From assembly GCA_025934775.1 (NCBI GenBank), contig JAICWO010000010.1, positions 1 through 64,000 on the forward strand: DNA of 64,000 nt, in the 5' to 3' direction. Below, piece after piece: positions 46,083 to 55,165 of the stretch. The notes under the pieces were generated by a model. It did not search any database. It worked only from the letters and a program-made list of their open reading frames with translations, and was not told the origin of the DNA. Origin of the DNA: Gemmatimonadaceae bacterium (GTDB taxonomy: Bacteria; Gemmatimonadota; Gemmatimonadetes; Gemmatimonadales; Gemmatimonadaceae). The first letter of the stretch is position 1; each line of letters begins with the position of its first letter. The position numbers and the translations under genes were made by a program.

Positions 46083-46281
46083 GACTCTATTCTGTAGAAC
46101 AAATCGAGACGGCGCAAGGGCGAACGGCGCGGGATGCTCGGGTGCGGTCGACGTCGTCATCCGTTTTGCGCGTTCCGTATCCCGTTCTCCGAGAGTCTCT
46201 CTGGCCCCGGCGAGCGAACGCATCGACGAAAGGCGGAACACGGGTGACACAAAACGACAGCGACCGGCGCGCTCAGGCGAC

Positions 46282-48669
46282 TCACCCCTCCATCCCGCTC
46301 TCCGGCACCCCGATCAACACCGTCCGCACCCCTCCAATCTCCGGCGTGAACAACGACAACTGCTCCGGATGCGGAAATACCGCCGCGAAATCGTCGACGG
46401 TGAAGGCCCGCACCATCCGCGCGGCGTACGTCTCGCGGAGGAGCCGAATGTACCAGTCCACGTCGTAATCGCGCGGGTCGTCGCTCACGTCGGGCTCGGC
46501 GTCGTCGCGGTCCTCGGCGACCGCCGCGCCGCCGCTTCGCGTGCGGTACACGCGCACGCGCTCGCCGGCGCGCCAGGTGGTGCGCCCGCTCGCGAGCATC
46601 GCCTCGTATGACAGCTCGCGCCGCGCCGCGCGCGTCGCCTCGTACTCGGCGGGTGACTTGGTGAGGCGCACGCGCGACGACACGTCGTACGTCGTCAGCT
46701 CGAGCCGGCGAATGGCGTTGAGCGTTCTCAAATACACGTCGCGGACGCCGGCGATGTCGCCGCGCAAGAGCCGCGCTATCGCGTCGCGGAGAAACTCGGC
46801 GGCGAACGGCTCCGTGCGGCTCGACCGGAACGCGACGCCGGTGAGCGTCAGCGTGCCGTCGTAGCCGAGGAGCGCGCAGTTCTTCGGCTCGTGGGAGAGC
46901 ATCGCCGCGTATCGCCCCTCGAACTCGAGCTGCACGAGCGGCGGCAGCAGCGCCGCGACCTCGTTCACCACCCGCCGCTCTTCGCCTTCCGTCCAGTGCG
47001 GCGGTACCGAGAAGTAGACGCCGTCTGTATCCGCCTCGAGGAGCGTCACGCCGCGCGCGGCGAGCTCGCGGCACATGAGGGCGAGCGTCTCGCGGCCGCG
47101 GCGCGTCACCTCGTTCGCGGTGTGCACGTCGGCGAATCGCGTGAGATCGCCGCCGGCGGCGAGATAGCCGTACGCCGAGTTGACGACGAGCTTCATCGCC
47201 GCGGACATAGCTTCGTGCGCATGCCGCTCGGGCGTTCCTGGGGTCGCCGTGCGCGCGGCGCTCTTGGCGGCGAGCCGCGTCTCCACCAGCCGGTCGACGA
47301 GCGCGAGCAGCGCGCCGAGATGGTCGCGCTTGGGCCCGATGCGGAACGATCGCATGAGCGACGGATAGAGGCTCGCGACGTCGGCCTTCACGACGTGGTG
47401 CGCGACGCCCGTCGCGAAGAGATGGAGCGCCGCGCCCGTGTGCGTGGTGCCGTCTCCGTGCTCGTGCGCCGGAAGCGCCATGCCCTCGCGCAGATACGCG
47501 CGGACGAGCAGCGGATCGATGACGCCGGTCGCCGCGCCGGTGTCGGCCAGGCGCTCGAACCGGCGCGGCGCCATGCGGGCGAGCGCGAACGACGCGCCGC
47601 CGAGCATCCGCGCGAGATGCGCGGCCTCGTCCACGTCGGCGATCGCGTAACGCCGGACGCGTGCGGGATCGCTCATATACGTTTTATAAATCCGCGCCCC
47701 CGGGATCAGCTCGCGCTCCGGACCGGCGATGCCGAAGTGCCGCGCGAGCGCCTTAAGGCCGTAGCTCGGGAGCTCGTGCACCGCATGGTCGTAGCGGCGC
47801 ACCGCGTCCATGGTGTCGATCAGCTCGCGGCCGGGCGCGACGAACCGGATCTGCCGGCCGTCGTCGCGGCCGCTCGCGGTGCCGCGTCGCGCGGCGCGCT
47901 GCTTGAGTCCCGTCGCGGCGATTCGGCCGAGCGTGAGCCGGACGCGCAGGCGGCGGGCCCGCTCCTCCAGGAACGGCAGATCGAAGCCATGCAGGTTGTG
48001 GTTCTCGATCACGTCGGGATCGGCGGTCTCGATCGTCTCGACGAGCCGCCGAATGAGCGCGGCTTCGCCCGCGTCGTCGTGGGTCGGCGCCTCGAGCGCG
48101 TCGGTGCGGCCGTCCGGATGCCGCACCGAGATCATGAAGATGCGGTCGGACTTCGCGTCGAGCCCCGTCGTCTCGAGATCGAACTGCAGCCGGCGGAGGT
48201 CGTCGAATGTGAGATCTCTAAAGTGCGTGCGGCCGGTCGCGACGAGATACTGCTCCTCCGGCGGCAGCACGAGCACGTCGTCGAGCTCCGTGAGCTCGCG
48301 CACGTGGCGCACCGTCCGGCCGAGGCGGCGCGACGCGCCGGCGAGCACCGCGGTCGTGAGGGTGCGGAGATCCGCCGCGGAGACCAGGTATCGCAGCTCG
48401 CCCGGTCCGCCGAGCTCACGCCAGGTCGCGACCGCGTTGGCGTCCCCTTCGCGGCCGAGCCGCTCGCCGAGATGGCGGACGTCATCGGGATGCCGAAGGA
48501 GCATCCATGGGCGAAAGCGCTCCTCGTCGCGCACGAGCGCGCCGGATTCGCGCATGCGGCGCCAGACGAACGCTCGGCCGTCGTCTTCCGCCCACACGGA
48601 GACGATGCCCGGCGTCGGATCCCAACCCCAGAGCCATTCGTCGCCGCGGGCGACGAGTCGAGAATGCAT
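46282..48669 (-). CDS. Family B DNA polymerase with 3'-5' exonuclease domain
   Basis: ExoI LQFDLETTGLDAKSDRIFMISV; PolA DVASLYPSLMRSFRI; PolB KLVVNSAYGYL; PolC LLEADTDGVYF; C-term QLSLF. Confidence 0.93.
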   Translation of the reverse strand: MHSRLVARGDEWLWGWDPTPGIVSVWAEDDGRAFVWRRMRESGALVRDEERFRPWMLLRHPDDVRHLGERLGREGDANAVATWRELGGPGELRYLVSAADLRTLTTAVLAGASRRLGRTVRHVRELTELDDVLVLPPEEQYLVATGRTHFRDLTFDDLRRLQFDLETTGLDAKSDRIFMISVRHPDGRTDALEAPTHDDAGEAALIRRLVETIETADPDVIENHNLHGFDLPFLEERARRLRVRLTLGRIAATGLKQRAARRGTASGRDDGRQIRFVAPGRELIDTMDAVRRYDHAVHELPSYGLKALARHFGIAGPERELIPGARIYKTYMSDPARVRRYAIADVDEAAHLARMLGGASFALARMAPRRFERLADTGAATGVIDPLLVRAYLREGMALPAHEHGDGTTHTGAALHLFATGVAHHVVKADVASLYPSLMRSFRIGPKRDHLGALLALVDRLVETRLAAKSAARTATPGTPERHAHEAMSAAMKLVVNSAYGYLAAGGDLTRFADVHTANEVTRRGRETLALMCRELAARGVTLLEADTDGVYFSVPPHWTEGEERRVVNEVAALLPPLVQLEFEGRYAAMLSHEPKNCALLGYDGTLTLTGVAFRSSRTEPFAAEFLRDAIARLLRGDIAGVRDVYLRTLNAIRRLELTTYDVSSRVRLTKSPAEYEATRAARRELSYEAMLASGRTTWRAGERVRVYRTRSGGAAVAEDRDDAEPDVSDDPRDYDVDWYIRLLRETYAARMVRAFTVDDFAAVFPHPEQLSLFTPEIGGVRTVLIGVPESGMEG

Positions 48670-48717
48670 GGCTATACATTAGTACGTCGCTCTCGTACCA
48701 TCTTCACCGCACGCATC

Positions 48718-49323
48718 GTGATTGCCATTTCTCCCATCACGCTCGAAGGTCGGGGCATTCGACTCGAGCCGCTCTCGCTCGAGCACGAGCCAGGACTCGG
48801 CGCCGCCGCCGCCGACGGCGCGCTGTGGGAGCTGTGGTACACGTCGGTGCCGGCGCCCGGTGAGACCGCGGCGTACATCGACACCGCGCTTGCCGGCCAG
48901 GCGGCGGGACACATGCTGCCGTGGGCCGTGCGCGACCTCGCGTCGGGCGAGATCGTGGGCACGACGCGCTATCACGACATCGTGCCCGCGATCGAGCGCG
49001 TGGAGATCGGTTGGACGTGGTACGCCGCGCGCTGTCAACGCACGCACGTGAACACGACGTGCAAGCTGCTGCTGCTCGCGCACGCGTTCGAGTCGCTGGG
49101 CTGCGCGGTCGTGGGCCTTCGCACCGACACCTTCAACGTTCGATCGCAGCGCGCGATCGAGGCGCTCGGCGCGACACGCGAGGGCGTGCTGCGGCATCAC
49201 CAGGCGCGCCGCGACGGCACCGTCCGCGACAGCGTGATGTTCAGCATCCTCGCGTCGGAGTGGCGCGAGGTGAAGCGCCATCTGGAGCTCCGTCTCTCGC
49301 GCGGCGACCACGGACTCGGCTGA
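48718..49323 (+). CDS. GNAT-family N-acetyltransferase (GTG start inferred)
   Basis: ITLEGRGIRLEPLSLEHEPGLGAAAAD...VEIGWTWYAARCQRTHVNTTCKLLLLAHAFESLGCAVVGLRTDTFNVRSQRAIEALGATREGVLRHHQ. Confidence 0.9.
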   Translation: MIAISPITLEGRGIRLEPLSLEHEPGLGAAAADGALWELWYTSVPAPGETAAYIDTALAGQAAGHMLPWAVRDLASGEIVGTTRYHDIVPAIERVEIGWTWYAARCQRTHVNTTCKLLLLAHAFESLGCAVVGLRTDTFNVRSQRAIEALGATREGVLRHHQARRDGTVRDSVMFSILASEWREVKRHLELRLSRGDHGLG

Positions 49324-49538
49324 CGCATCTGCGGCGGCGGATGCGCGCCGCACTTTCCTTACAATCGAAACGCCCAACCATCCATCGTCGTACGGTGTCT
49401 GACCCGGCGTTGACAAATCGGTGCGGTGTGCTGAATTTCTAGCATAGTGCTGAATTTCTAGCACACGGCTCGCATCGCGACGATCGCGACGAGCACGCCG
49501 ACGCCGGCAGTCGAACCGCCACACGGACTGGACAGACG

Positions 49539-52127
49539 ATGATTGGAATTGCCGCGCTGCTCGCGCTCGCGCTGCAGGTGCAGACGCCGCAGGTGACGTA
49601 CGCGGCGCGCGACTCGCATCCCGCGGGCCCGATCGGGCCGGGGCACGTGCCGCCGCCGACGGACTCGAGCGCCGTGGCCGTCCGGGCGACGAGCGCGCCG
49701 GCGATCGACGGCAAGGACGATGACGCGGTCTGGCGCGATGCGCCGCCGATCACGGCGTTCACCGAGTGGAATCCGACCGAAGGCAAGCAGCCGCGCTTCC
49801 GCACCGAGGCCAAGGTCGCGTACGACGCGGCGAATCTCTACGTCTTCGTGCGAGCCTTCGATCCGCATCCGGACAGCATCATCAAAATTCTCGAGCGGCG
49901 CGACACGTTCACGCCGTCGGACATGATCTGGATCTTCGTCGACTCGTATCACGATCGGCGCACGGGCTACGAGTTCGGCGTCAACGCTGCGGGCGTGAAG
50001 ATCGATCAGGCCGTGTACAACGGCGGCAACGAGGACGGCGCGTGGGACGCGGTCTGGGACGCCGCGACGACGATCGATTCGCTCGGCTGGACGGCGGAGT
50101 TTCGCATTCCGCTGTCGCAGCTTCACTACTCGAGCGATCGCGACCACACGTTCGGTTTCACGATCGATCGCGACATCTATCGATACAACGAGCGCGTGAG
50201 CTGGCCGAAGTTCAGCCAGGCCAAACCCGACATGCTCTCGCAGCTCGGCTCGCTCAGCGGCCTCGACGATCTCGAGCCGCCGCGACGCCTCGAAGCGACG
50301 CCGTACGTGGTGACGAAGAACGCATCGCAGATCGCGAACAACCAGTACGCCGATCGGTCGAACGTGACGGTGGGCGGGGACTTCAAGTATCGCGTCGCGC
50401 CGAACGTCACGGTCGACGGCACCGTCAACCCGGACTTCGGACAGGTAGAGGCCGATCCGGCCGTGCTGAACCTGTCCGCGTACGAATCCTTCTTCGACGA
50501 GCGGAGGCCGTTCTTCGTCGCGGGCCGCGGATTGTTCCGCTACGACGTGAACTGCAACCAGGTGAATTGCAGCAGTGAAGGATTGTATTACAGCCGGCGC
50601 ATCGGGCGGACGCCGGAGCTCGCGGGTGTGTACGGCGATACGGTGCCGCAGCAACCGACGACGATTCTCGGCGCGGCAAAGCTGATCGGGCGCTCGTCCA
50701 AGGGATTCTCGATCGGCGTGCTCGATGCCGTGACGCAGCGGGCGACCGGACGCGGCGACACGACGTTCGAGCCGATGACGAATTTCACCGTCGCGCGCGC
50801 GACCCAAGATCTGCGCAATGGCCGCACGACGATCGGCGGCATCGTGACGGCGGTGAATCGCGGAATGGATCAGTGGGCGTCGCCATTTCTCGCGAGCGCG
50901 GCGTACGCCGGGGGCATCGACTTCCGTCACCGCTTCCTCAGCGATCGCTACGAGCTCTCGGGCTCCCTCGATCAGAGTCGCGTGCAGGGAAGCCGCGCGG
51001 CGATCTACGCGCTCCAGACGGACGCGGTGCACTACTATCAGCGTCCCGATGCCGGGCTGCCGCTCGATTCGACGCGGACGTCGCTCGGCGGGGACGCGGA
51101 AGAATTCAAGTTCGATAAAGTCAGCGGGCAGCACCTCATGTTCGAATCGGCATACCAGCGGCGGTCGGCCGGATTCGACGTGAACGACGTCGGTTTCCTG
51201 CGGCGCGCCGATCAGCAATCGTGGAGCACGTGGGTGGGCTACTTCGATCGCCAGCGCCGGGCGTTCTACAACCGATTCCAGTGGAACAACAACTGGTGGC
51301 AGTACTGGAACACGAGCGGACTGGCGCAGGAGGCGGCGTACAACACCAACGTGCAGATCACGTTCAAGAACAACTGGGGTTGGCACATGGGCGGCACGCT
51401 GGGCCAGCTCGGCGCGACGTACGACGACCGCGGCGCGCGCGGGGGGCCGGCGGTGCGGCAGGATTCGTACATCGCGCCGTGGCTCTCGATCAATGGCGAC
51501 GATCGGCGGGCCGTGGTGCCGCTCTTCAACGTGAACTACTGGCGGGGCGAAGACGGGCACGGCAACTCGTGGAACCTCGGTCCCGAGCTCGATTACAAAG
51601 TGCTCGGCCGGTTCAGCTCCGCGGTGTCGTTCAACTGGTCGCACAACACCGACGACGCGCAGTGGTACGGGAACTTCCGCGATTCGCTGGGCGTGACGCA
51701 CTACACGTTCGCGCACCTGAATCAGACGACGACGTCGGCGACGGTGCGGCTCAATTACACGTTCTCGCCGAGTATGTCGCTCCAGGTCTACACGCAGCCG
51801 TTCGTGTCGAAGGGCGCGTACGCCGGCGTGCGGCAGCTCTCGGCGACGCCGCGCGCGGACTCGTACGCCGCGCGCTACGCCGCGTACGACAATGCGTCGG
51901 TCACGAGCGATCCGGGCGGCTTCAACTTCAAACAATTCCAATCGAACGTCGTGTTCCGCTGGGAGTACAAGCCGGGTTCCACGCTGTTCGTGGTCTGGAA
52001 CGAAGGGCGGCAGGGGTTCTTGTCCTCGGAAGGGACGAGCGACTTCAGCGGCGACGTGCGCGACCTGATGCGGCTGCACCCGGCGAACACGTTCATCGTG
52101 AAGATGTCGTACTGGTTCACGCGCTGA
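49539..52127 (+). CDS. DUF5916/CBM9-like domain outer-membrane protein
   Basis: APAIDGKDDDAVWRDAPPITAFTEWNPTEGKQPRFRTEAKVAYDAANLYVFVRAFDPHPDSI; TVDGTVNPDFGQVEADPAVLNLSAYESFFDERRPFFVAG; signal peptide. Confidence 0.88.
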   Translation: MIGIAALLALALQVQTPQVTYAARDSHPAGPIGPGHVPPPTDSSAVAVRATSAPAIDGKDDDAVWRDAPPITAFTEWNPTEGKQPRFRTEAKVAYDAANLYVFVRAFDPHPDSIIKILERRDTFTPSDMIWIFVDSYHDRRTGYEFGVNAAGVKIDQAVYNGGNEDGAWDAVWDAATTIDSLGWTAEFRIPLSQLHYSSDRDHTFGFTIDRDIYRYNERVSWPKFSQAKPDMLSQLGSLSGLDDLEPPRRLEATPYVVTKNASQIANNQYADRSNVTVGGDFKYRVAPNVTVDGTVNPDFGQVEADPAVLNLSAYESFFDERRPFFVAGRGLFRYDVNCNQVNCSSEGLYYSRRIGRTPELAGVYGDTVPQQPTTILGAAKLIGRSSKGFSIGVLDAVTQRATGRGDTTFEPMTNFTVARATQDLRNGRTTIGGIVTAVNRGMDQWASPFLASAAYAGGIDFRHRFLSDRYELSGSLDQSRVQGSRAAIYALQTDAVHYYQRPDAGLPLDSTRTSLGGDAEEFKFDKVSGQHLMFESAYQRRSAGFDVNDVGFLRRADQQSWSTWVGYFDRQRRAFYNRFQWNNNWWQYWNTSGLAQEAAYNTNVQITFKNNWGWHMGGTLGQLGATYDDRGARGGPAVRQDSYIAPWLSINGDDRRAVVPLFNVNYWRGEDGHGNSWNLGPELDYKVLGRFSSAVSFNWSHNTDDAQWYGNFRDSLGVTHYTFAHLNQTTTSATVRLNYTFSPSMSLQVYTQPFVSKGAYAGVRQLSATPRADSYAARYAAYDNASVTSDPGGFNFKQFQSNVVFRWEYKPGSTLFVVWNEGRQGFLSSEGTSDFSGDVRDLMRLHPANTFIVKMSYWFTR

Positions 52128-52146
52128 ATGCGGCGCGTCGTCGCCG

Positions 52147-52641
52147 TCAGAGGCGCCTGAGCGGGCCTGGCGTCATGAGCCAGAGCAGCGTTCCGGCGCC
52201 GCGGCGCGGACGCGCGTCGAACGCGATCATGCACGCGCCACCTTTCTTCAGCATGGCGGACGCGCTCCCGTCGGCACTCACGAGCCAGCCGACGAGGCCG
52301 GACAGGTGCGGTTCGTGGCCCACGATGGCGAGCACGTCCGCCTGTACGGCCTTCGCCCACGTTTCGAAGTTCGTGAAGGCGGCGTCCGGAACCAGCGCGT
52401 CCGTCTCGATCGGGCCGAGCTCGAATCGCTCGGCGACGATGTCCGCCGTTTGCCGGGCGCGAGTCAGGGGGCTGGTCGCAAGCACGTCGATGTGCGGGAC
52501 CATGGTCTGGAGCCCGCGCGCGACCCGCCGCACCTTGCGTGCACCTTCGCTGGTGAGCGGGCGCAGCGCGTCCGGCTTGCCGGACTCGGCAAACGCCTCG
52601 CGGGTGCCCGCGAGGCCGTGCCGGACGATCACGAGATACAT
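52147..52641 (-). CDS. sixA: Phosphohistidine phosphatase SixA-like (histidine phosphatase)
   Basis: MYLVIVRHGLAG; LATSPLTRARQTADIVAE; VLAIVGHEPHLSGLVGWLV. Confidence 0.9.
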   Translation of the reverse strand: MYLVIVRHGLAGTREAFAESGKPDALRPLTSEGARKVRRVARGLQTMVPHIDVLATSPLTRARQTADIVAERFELGPIETDALVPDAAFTNFETWAKAVQADVLAIVGHEPHLSGLVGWLVSADGSASAMLKKGGACMIAFDARPRRGAGTLLWLMTPGPLRRL

Positions 52642-52730
52642 GAGCGCGACGTGATGGACGTGTTGTAGGCGGCGGCCCAACCATCGTGGAGCCGCGGCTG
52701 TCACATTCAAGACTCAGACCCCGCCCAGCC

Positions 52731-55145
52731 ATGCTACAGGACCTGCGGTTCGCCATTCGTACGCTGCGCAAGGCCCCCGCGTTCACGCTCGCGGCCGTGT
52801 TGTGCCTGGCGCTCGGGATCGGCGTCAACGCGACGATCTTCAGTTGCGTTCGCGCGATGCTGCTTCGGCCGTTCCCGTACCGCCATCCGGACGAGCTGGT
52901 CGCGATCGGGGAAGCGAACCCGAAGCGCGGGTTCCACATGAACACCGTGTCGTACCCGAACTTCCGGAGTTGGCAGGCGCAGAACCGCACGCTGTCCAAC
53001 ATCGGGATCTACACCGGCACGTCGTTCAACCTCTCCAACGGGGACGGCGCCGAGTACGTGCAGGGCGGGAACGTGTCGTGGACGATGTTCCGCACGCTCG
53101 GTATTTCGCCCGTGCGCGGCCGCGACTTTCGCGAGGACGAGGACCGCGTCGGCGGACCGAACGTGGTCATCATCTCCGACCGGCTCTGGCACGACAAGTT
53201 CAGCGGCCGCGCGGACGTCATCGGACAGCAGACGATGATCGACGGCGTGCCGCACACGATCATTGGCGTGATGCCGCCAGATTTCGAGTTTCCGAATACG
53301 GCGGAGGCATGGACGCTGATGCAGATGGACCCGACCAAGAGTCGGGGGAACCACTCGTGGAACGTGATCGGGCGGCTGAAGCCTGGCGTGACGGTGGACC
53401 AGGCGCGCGCGGACGTGCGGAGCATCGCCGCGCAGCTCTCGACGCAGTTCCCGAACTCGAACACGGGTTGGAGCGCCGACCTCGAGACGCTGCGCGACTA
53501 CCAGGTCGGCAACTTCCGGCCGGTGCTGATGATCATGATGGCGTCCGTGGCGTTCGTGCTCCTCATCGCGTGCGCGAACGTCGCGAACCTGCTGCTCGCG
53601 CGGGCGACGGCGCGGGCGAAGGAGATGGCGGTGCGCGTGGCGCTCGGCGCGGACGGATGGCGCGTGGTTCGCCAACTGCTCACCGAGAGCGTGGTGGTCG
53701 GTCTGGCGGGCGGCGCGTTCGGCGTGGCGTTCGCGTACGGATTGCTGCAGTGGATCAAGGCGAAGATTCCGGGCATCCCGTTCTGGATGCGGTTCACGGT
53801 GGACGGCCAGGTGCTGTTGTTCACGGCGGCGGTGGCGATTGCCACGGGGATTCTGTTCGGCCTCGTCCCGGCGATTCAGGCGGCGCGGCCCAACCTGAAC
53901 GAGACGCTGCGCGACGCCGGCGCGCGCGGCACGAGCGCCAGCCGCGCGCGGCAGCGGCTCCGGAGCGGCCTCGTGATCGGCGAGATGGCGCTCTCGCTCG
54001 TGCTCCTCGTCGGGGCGGCGCTGCTGATCAGGAGTTTTCTGTCATTACAGAATGTGAATCCCGGTTTCGACCCCGAGCATCTCCTGACGCTGCGCGTGTC
54101 GCTCGCCGGGCCGGCGTACGACTCGACCTACAAGCGGTACGCCTTCTTCAACCGGTTGCTCGAGGAGCTCGACGCGAGCCCGGGCGTGACCTCGGCCGCG
54201 ATCACGAACAACATCCCGCTCGGCGGCGGCAATAATAATAGTTTCATCAACATCGAGCACCTCCCGAGCAGGCTCGGGGAGGAGCCGTTGCTCGAGAACC
54301 GCTGGGTCTCGCCGCGCTATCTCGAAACGCTGCGGATTCCGATCAAGCGCGGGCGCATGTTCACGCAGGCGGAGTGGGCCGACAGCGGCGTGGCCGGACG
54401 CGTCGCCGTGATCAACGAGCACATGGCGCGGCACTTCTGGGGGAGCGACGACGCGGCGCTCGGAAAACGGTTCAACTTCGGCGCGGCGAACGACACGTCG
54501 GCCCGGTGGTTCACGATCGTCGGCGTGGCGGGGGACATCAAGCACAACAAGCTCACGTCGCCGCCCGATTTCCAAGGATACCTGCCATACCGCCAAGGCG
54601 GGTGGAGCAGCTCGGCGATCGTGGTGCGCACGCCGGGCGACCCGGTCGCCGCCACGGGGACGGTACTCCACGCGCTGAAGTCGATCGATCCCCTCGTGCC
54701 GGCGTACCGCATCATGAGCGAGACGGCGAACATCGATCAGTCGTACTGGCAGCAGGCGCTGTACGGCAAGCTGTTCGCGTTGTTCGCGGGCATCGCACTC
54801 GTGCTCGCGGCGGTCGGCGTGTACGGCGTGATCTCGTACGCCGTATCGCAGCGGACGCAGGAGATCGGCGTTCGCGTGGCGCTCGGCGCGCAGCGCGGCG
54901 ACGTGCTGCGGCTGATCGTCGGCCACGGCGCGCTGCTCGGCGGTGTTGGCGTGGCGATCGGCCTGGTGGGTGCGCTCATCGTCACGCGGTACCTCCGCGC
55001 ACTGCTCGTTGGGATCTCGCCGTTCGATCCCGTGAGCTTCGTCGGCGTGGCGGCGGCGCTGACCGCGATCGCGCTCGTCGCGAGCTACGTGCCCGCGCGC
55101 CGCGCAGCGCGCATCGATCCCGTCGACGCACTGCGCCACGAGTGA
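52731..55145 (+). CDS. ADOP/MacB-FtsX-type permease (no prefix domain)
   Basis: LQDLRFAIRTLRKAPAFTLAAVLCLALGIGVNATIFSCVRAMLLRPFPY; ARAKEMAVRVALGADGWRVVRQLLTESVVVGLAGG; QRTQEIGVRVALGAQRGDVLRLIVGHG. Confidence 0.9.
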   Translation: MLQDLRFAIRTLRKAPAFTLAAVLCLALGIGVNATIFSCVRAMLLRPFPYRHPDELVAIGEANPKRGFHMNTVSYPNFRSWQAQNRTLSNIGIYTGTSFNLSNGDGAEYVQGGNVSWTMFRTLGISPVRGRDFREDEDRVGGPNVVIISDRLWHDKFSGRADVIGQQTMIDGVPHTIIGVMPPDFEFPNTAEAWTLMQMDPTKSRGNHSWNVIGRLKPGVTVDQARADVRSIAAQLSTQFPNSNTGWSADLETLRDYQVGNFRPVLMIMMASVAFVLLIACANVANLLLARATARAKEMAVRVALGADGWRVVRQLLTESVVVGLAGGAFGVAFAYGLLQWIKAKIPGIPFWMRFTVDGQVLLFTAAVAIATGILFGLVPAIQAARPNLNETLRDAGARGTSASRARQRLRSGLVIGEMALSLVLLVGAALLIRSFLSLQNVNPGFDPEHLLTLRVSLAGPAYDSTYKRYAFFNRLLEELDASPGVTSAAITNNIPLGGGNNNSFINIEHLPSRLGEEPLLENRWVSPRYLETLRIPIKRGRMFTQAEWADSGVAGRVAVINEHMARHFWGSDDAALGKRFNFGAANDTSARWFTIVGVAGDIKHNKLTSPPDFQGYLPYRQGGWSSSAIVVRTPGDPVAATGTVLHALKSIDPLVPAYRIMSETANIDQSYWQQALYGKLFALFAGIALVLAAVGVYGVISYAVSQRTQEIGVRVALGAQRGDVLRLIVGHGALLGGVGVAIGLVGALIVTRYLRALLVGISPFDPVSFVGVAAALTAIALVASYVPARRAARIDPVDALRHE

Positions 55146-55165
55146 GGCGCCGCGGGCGAGCGCGC

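Noticed and set aside
49458-52079. 873-aa minus-strand ORF opposite the DUF5916 protein, and similar long antisense ORFs (15514-17301, 9256-9879)
   Set aside because: Low-complexity Arg/Val/His composition typical of GC-rich antisense frames.
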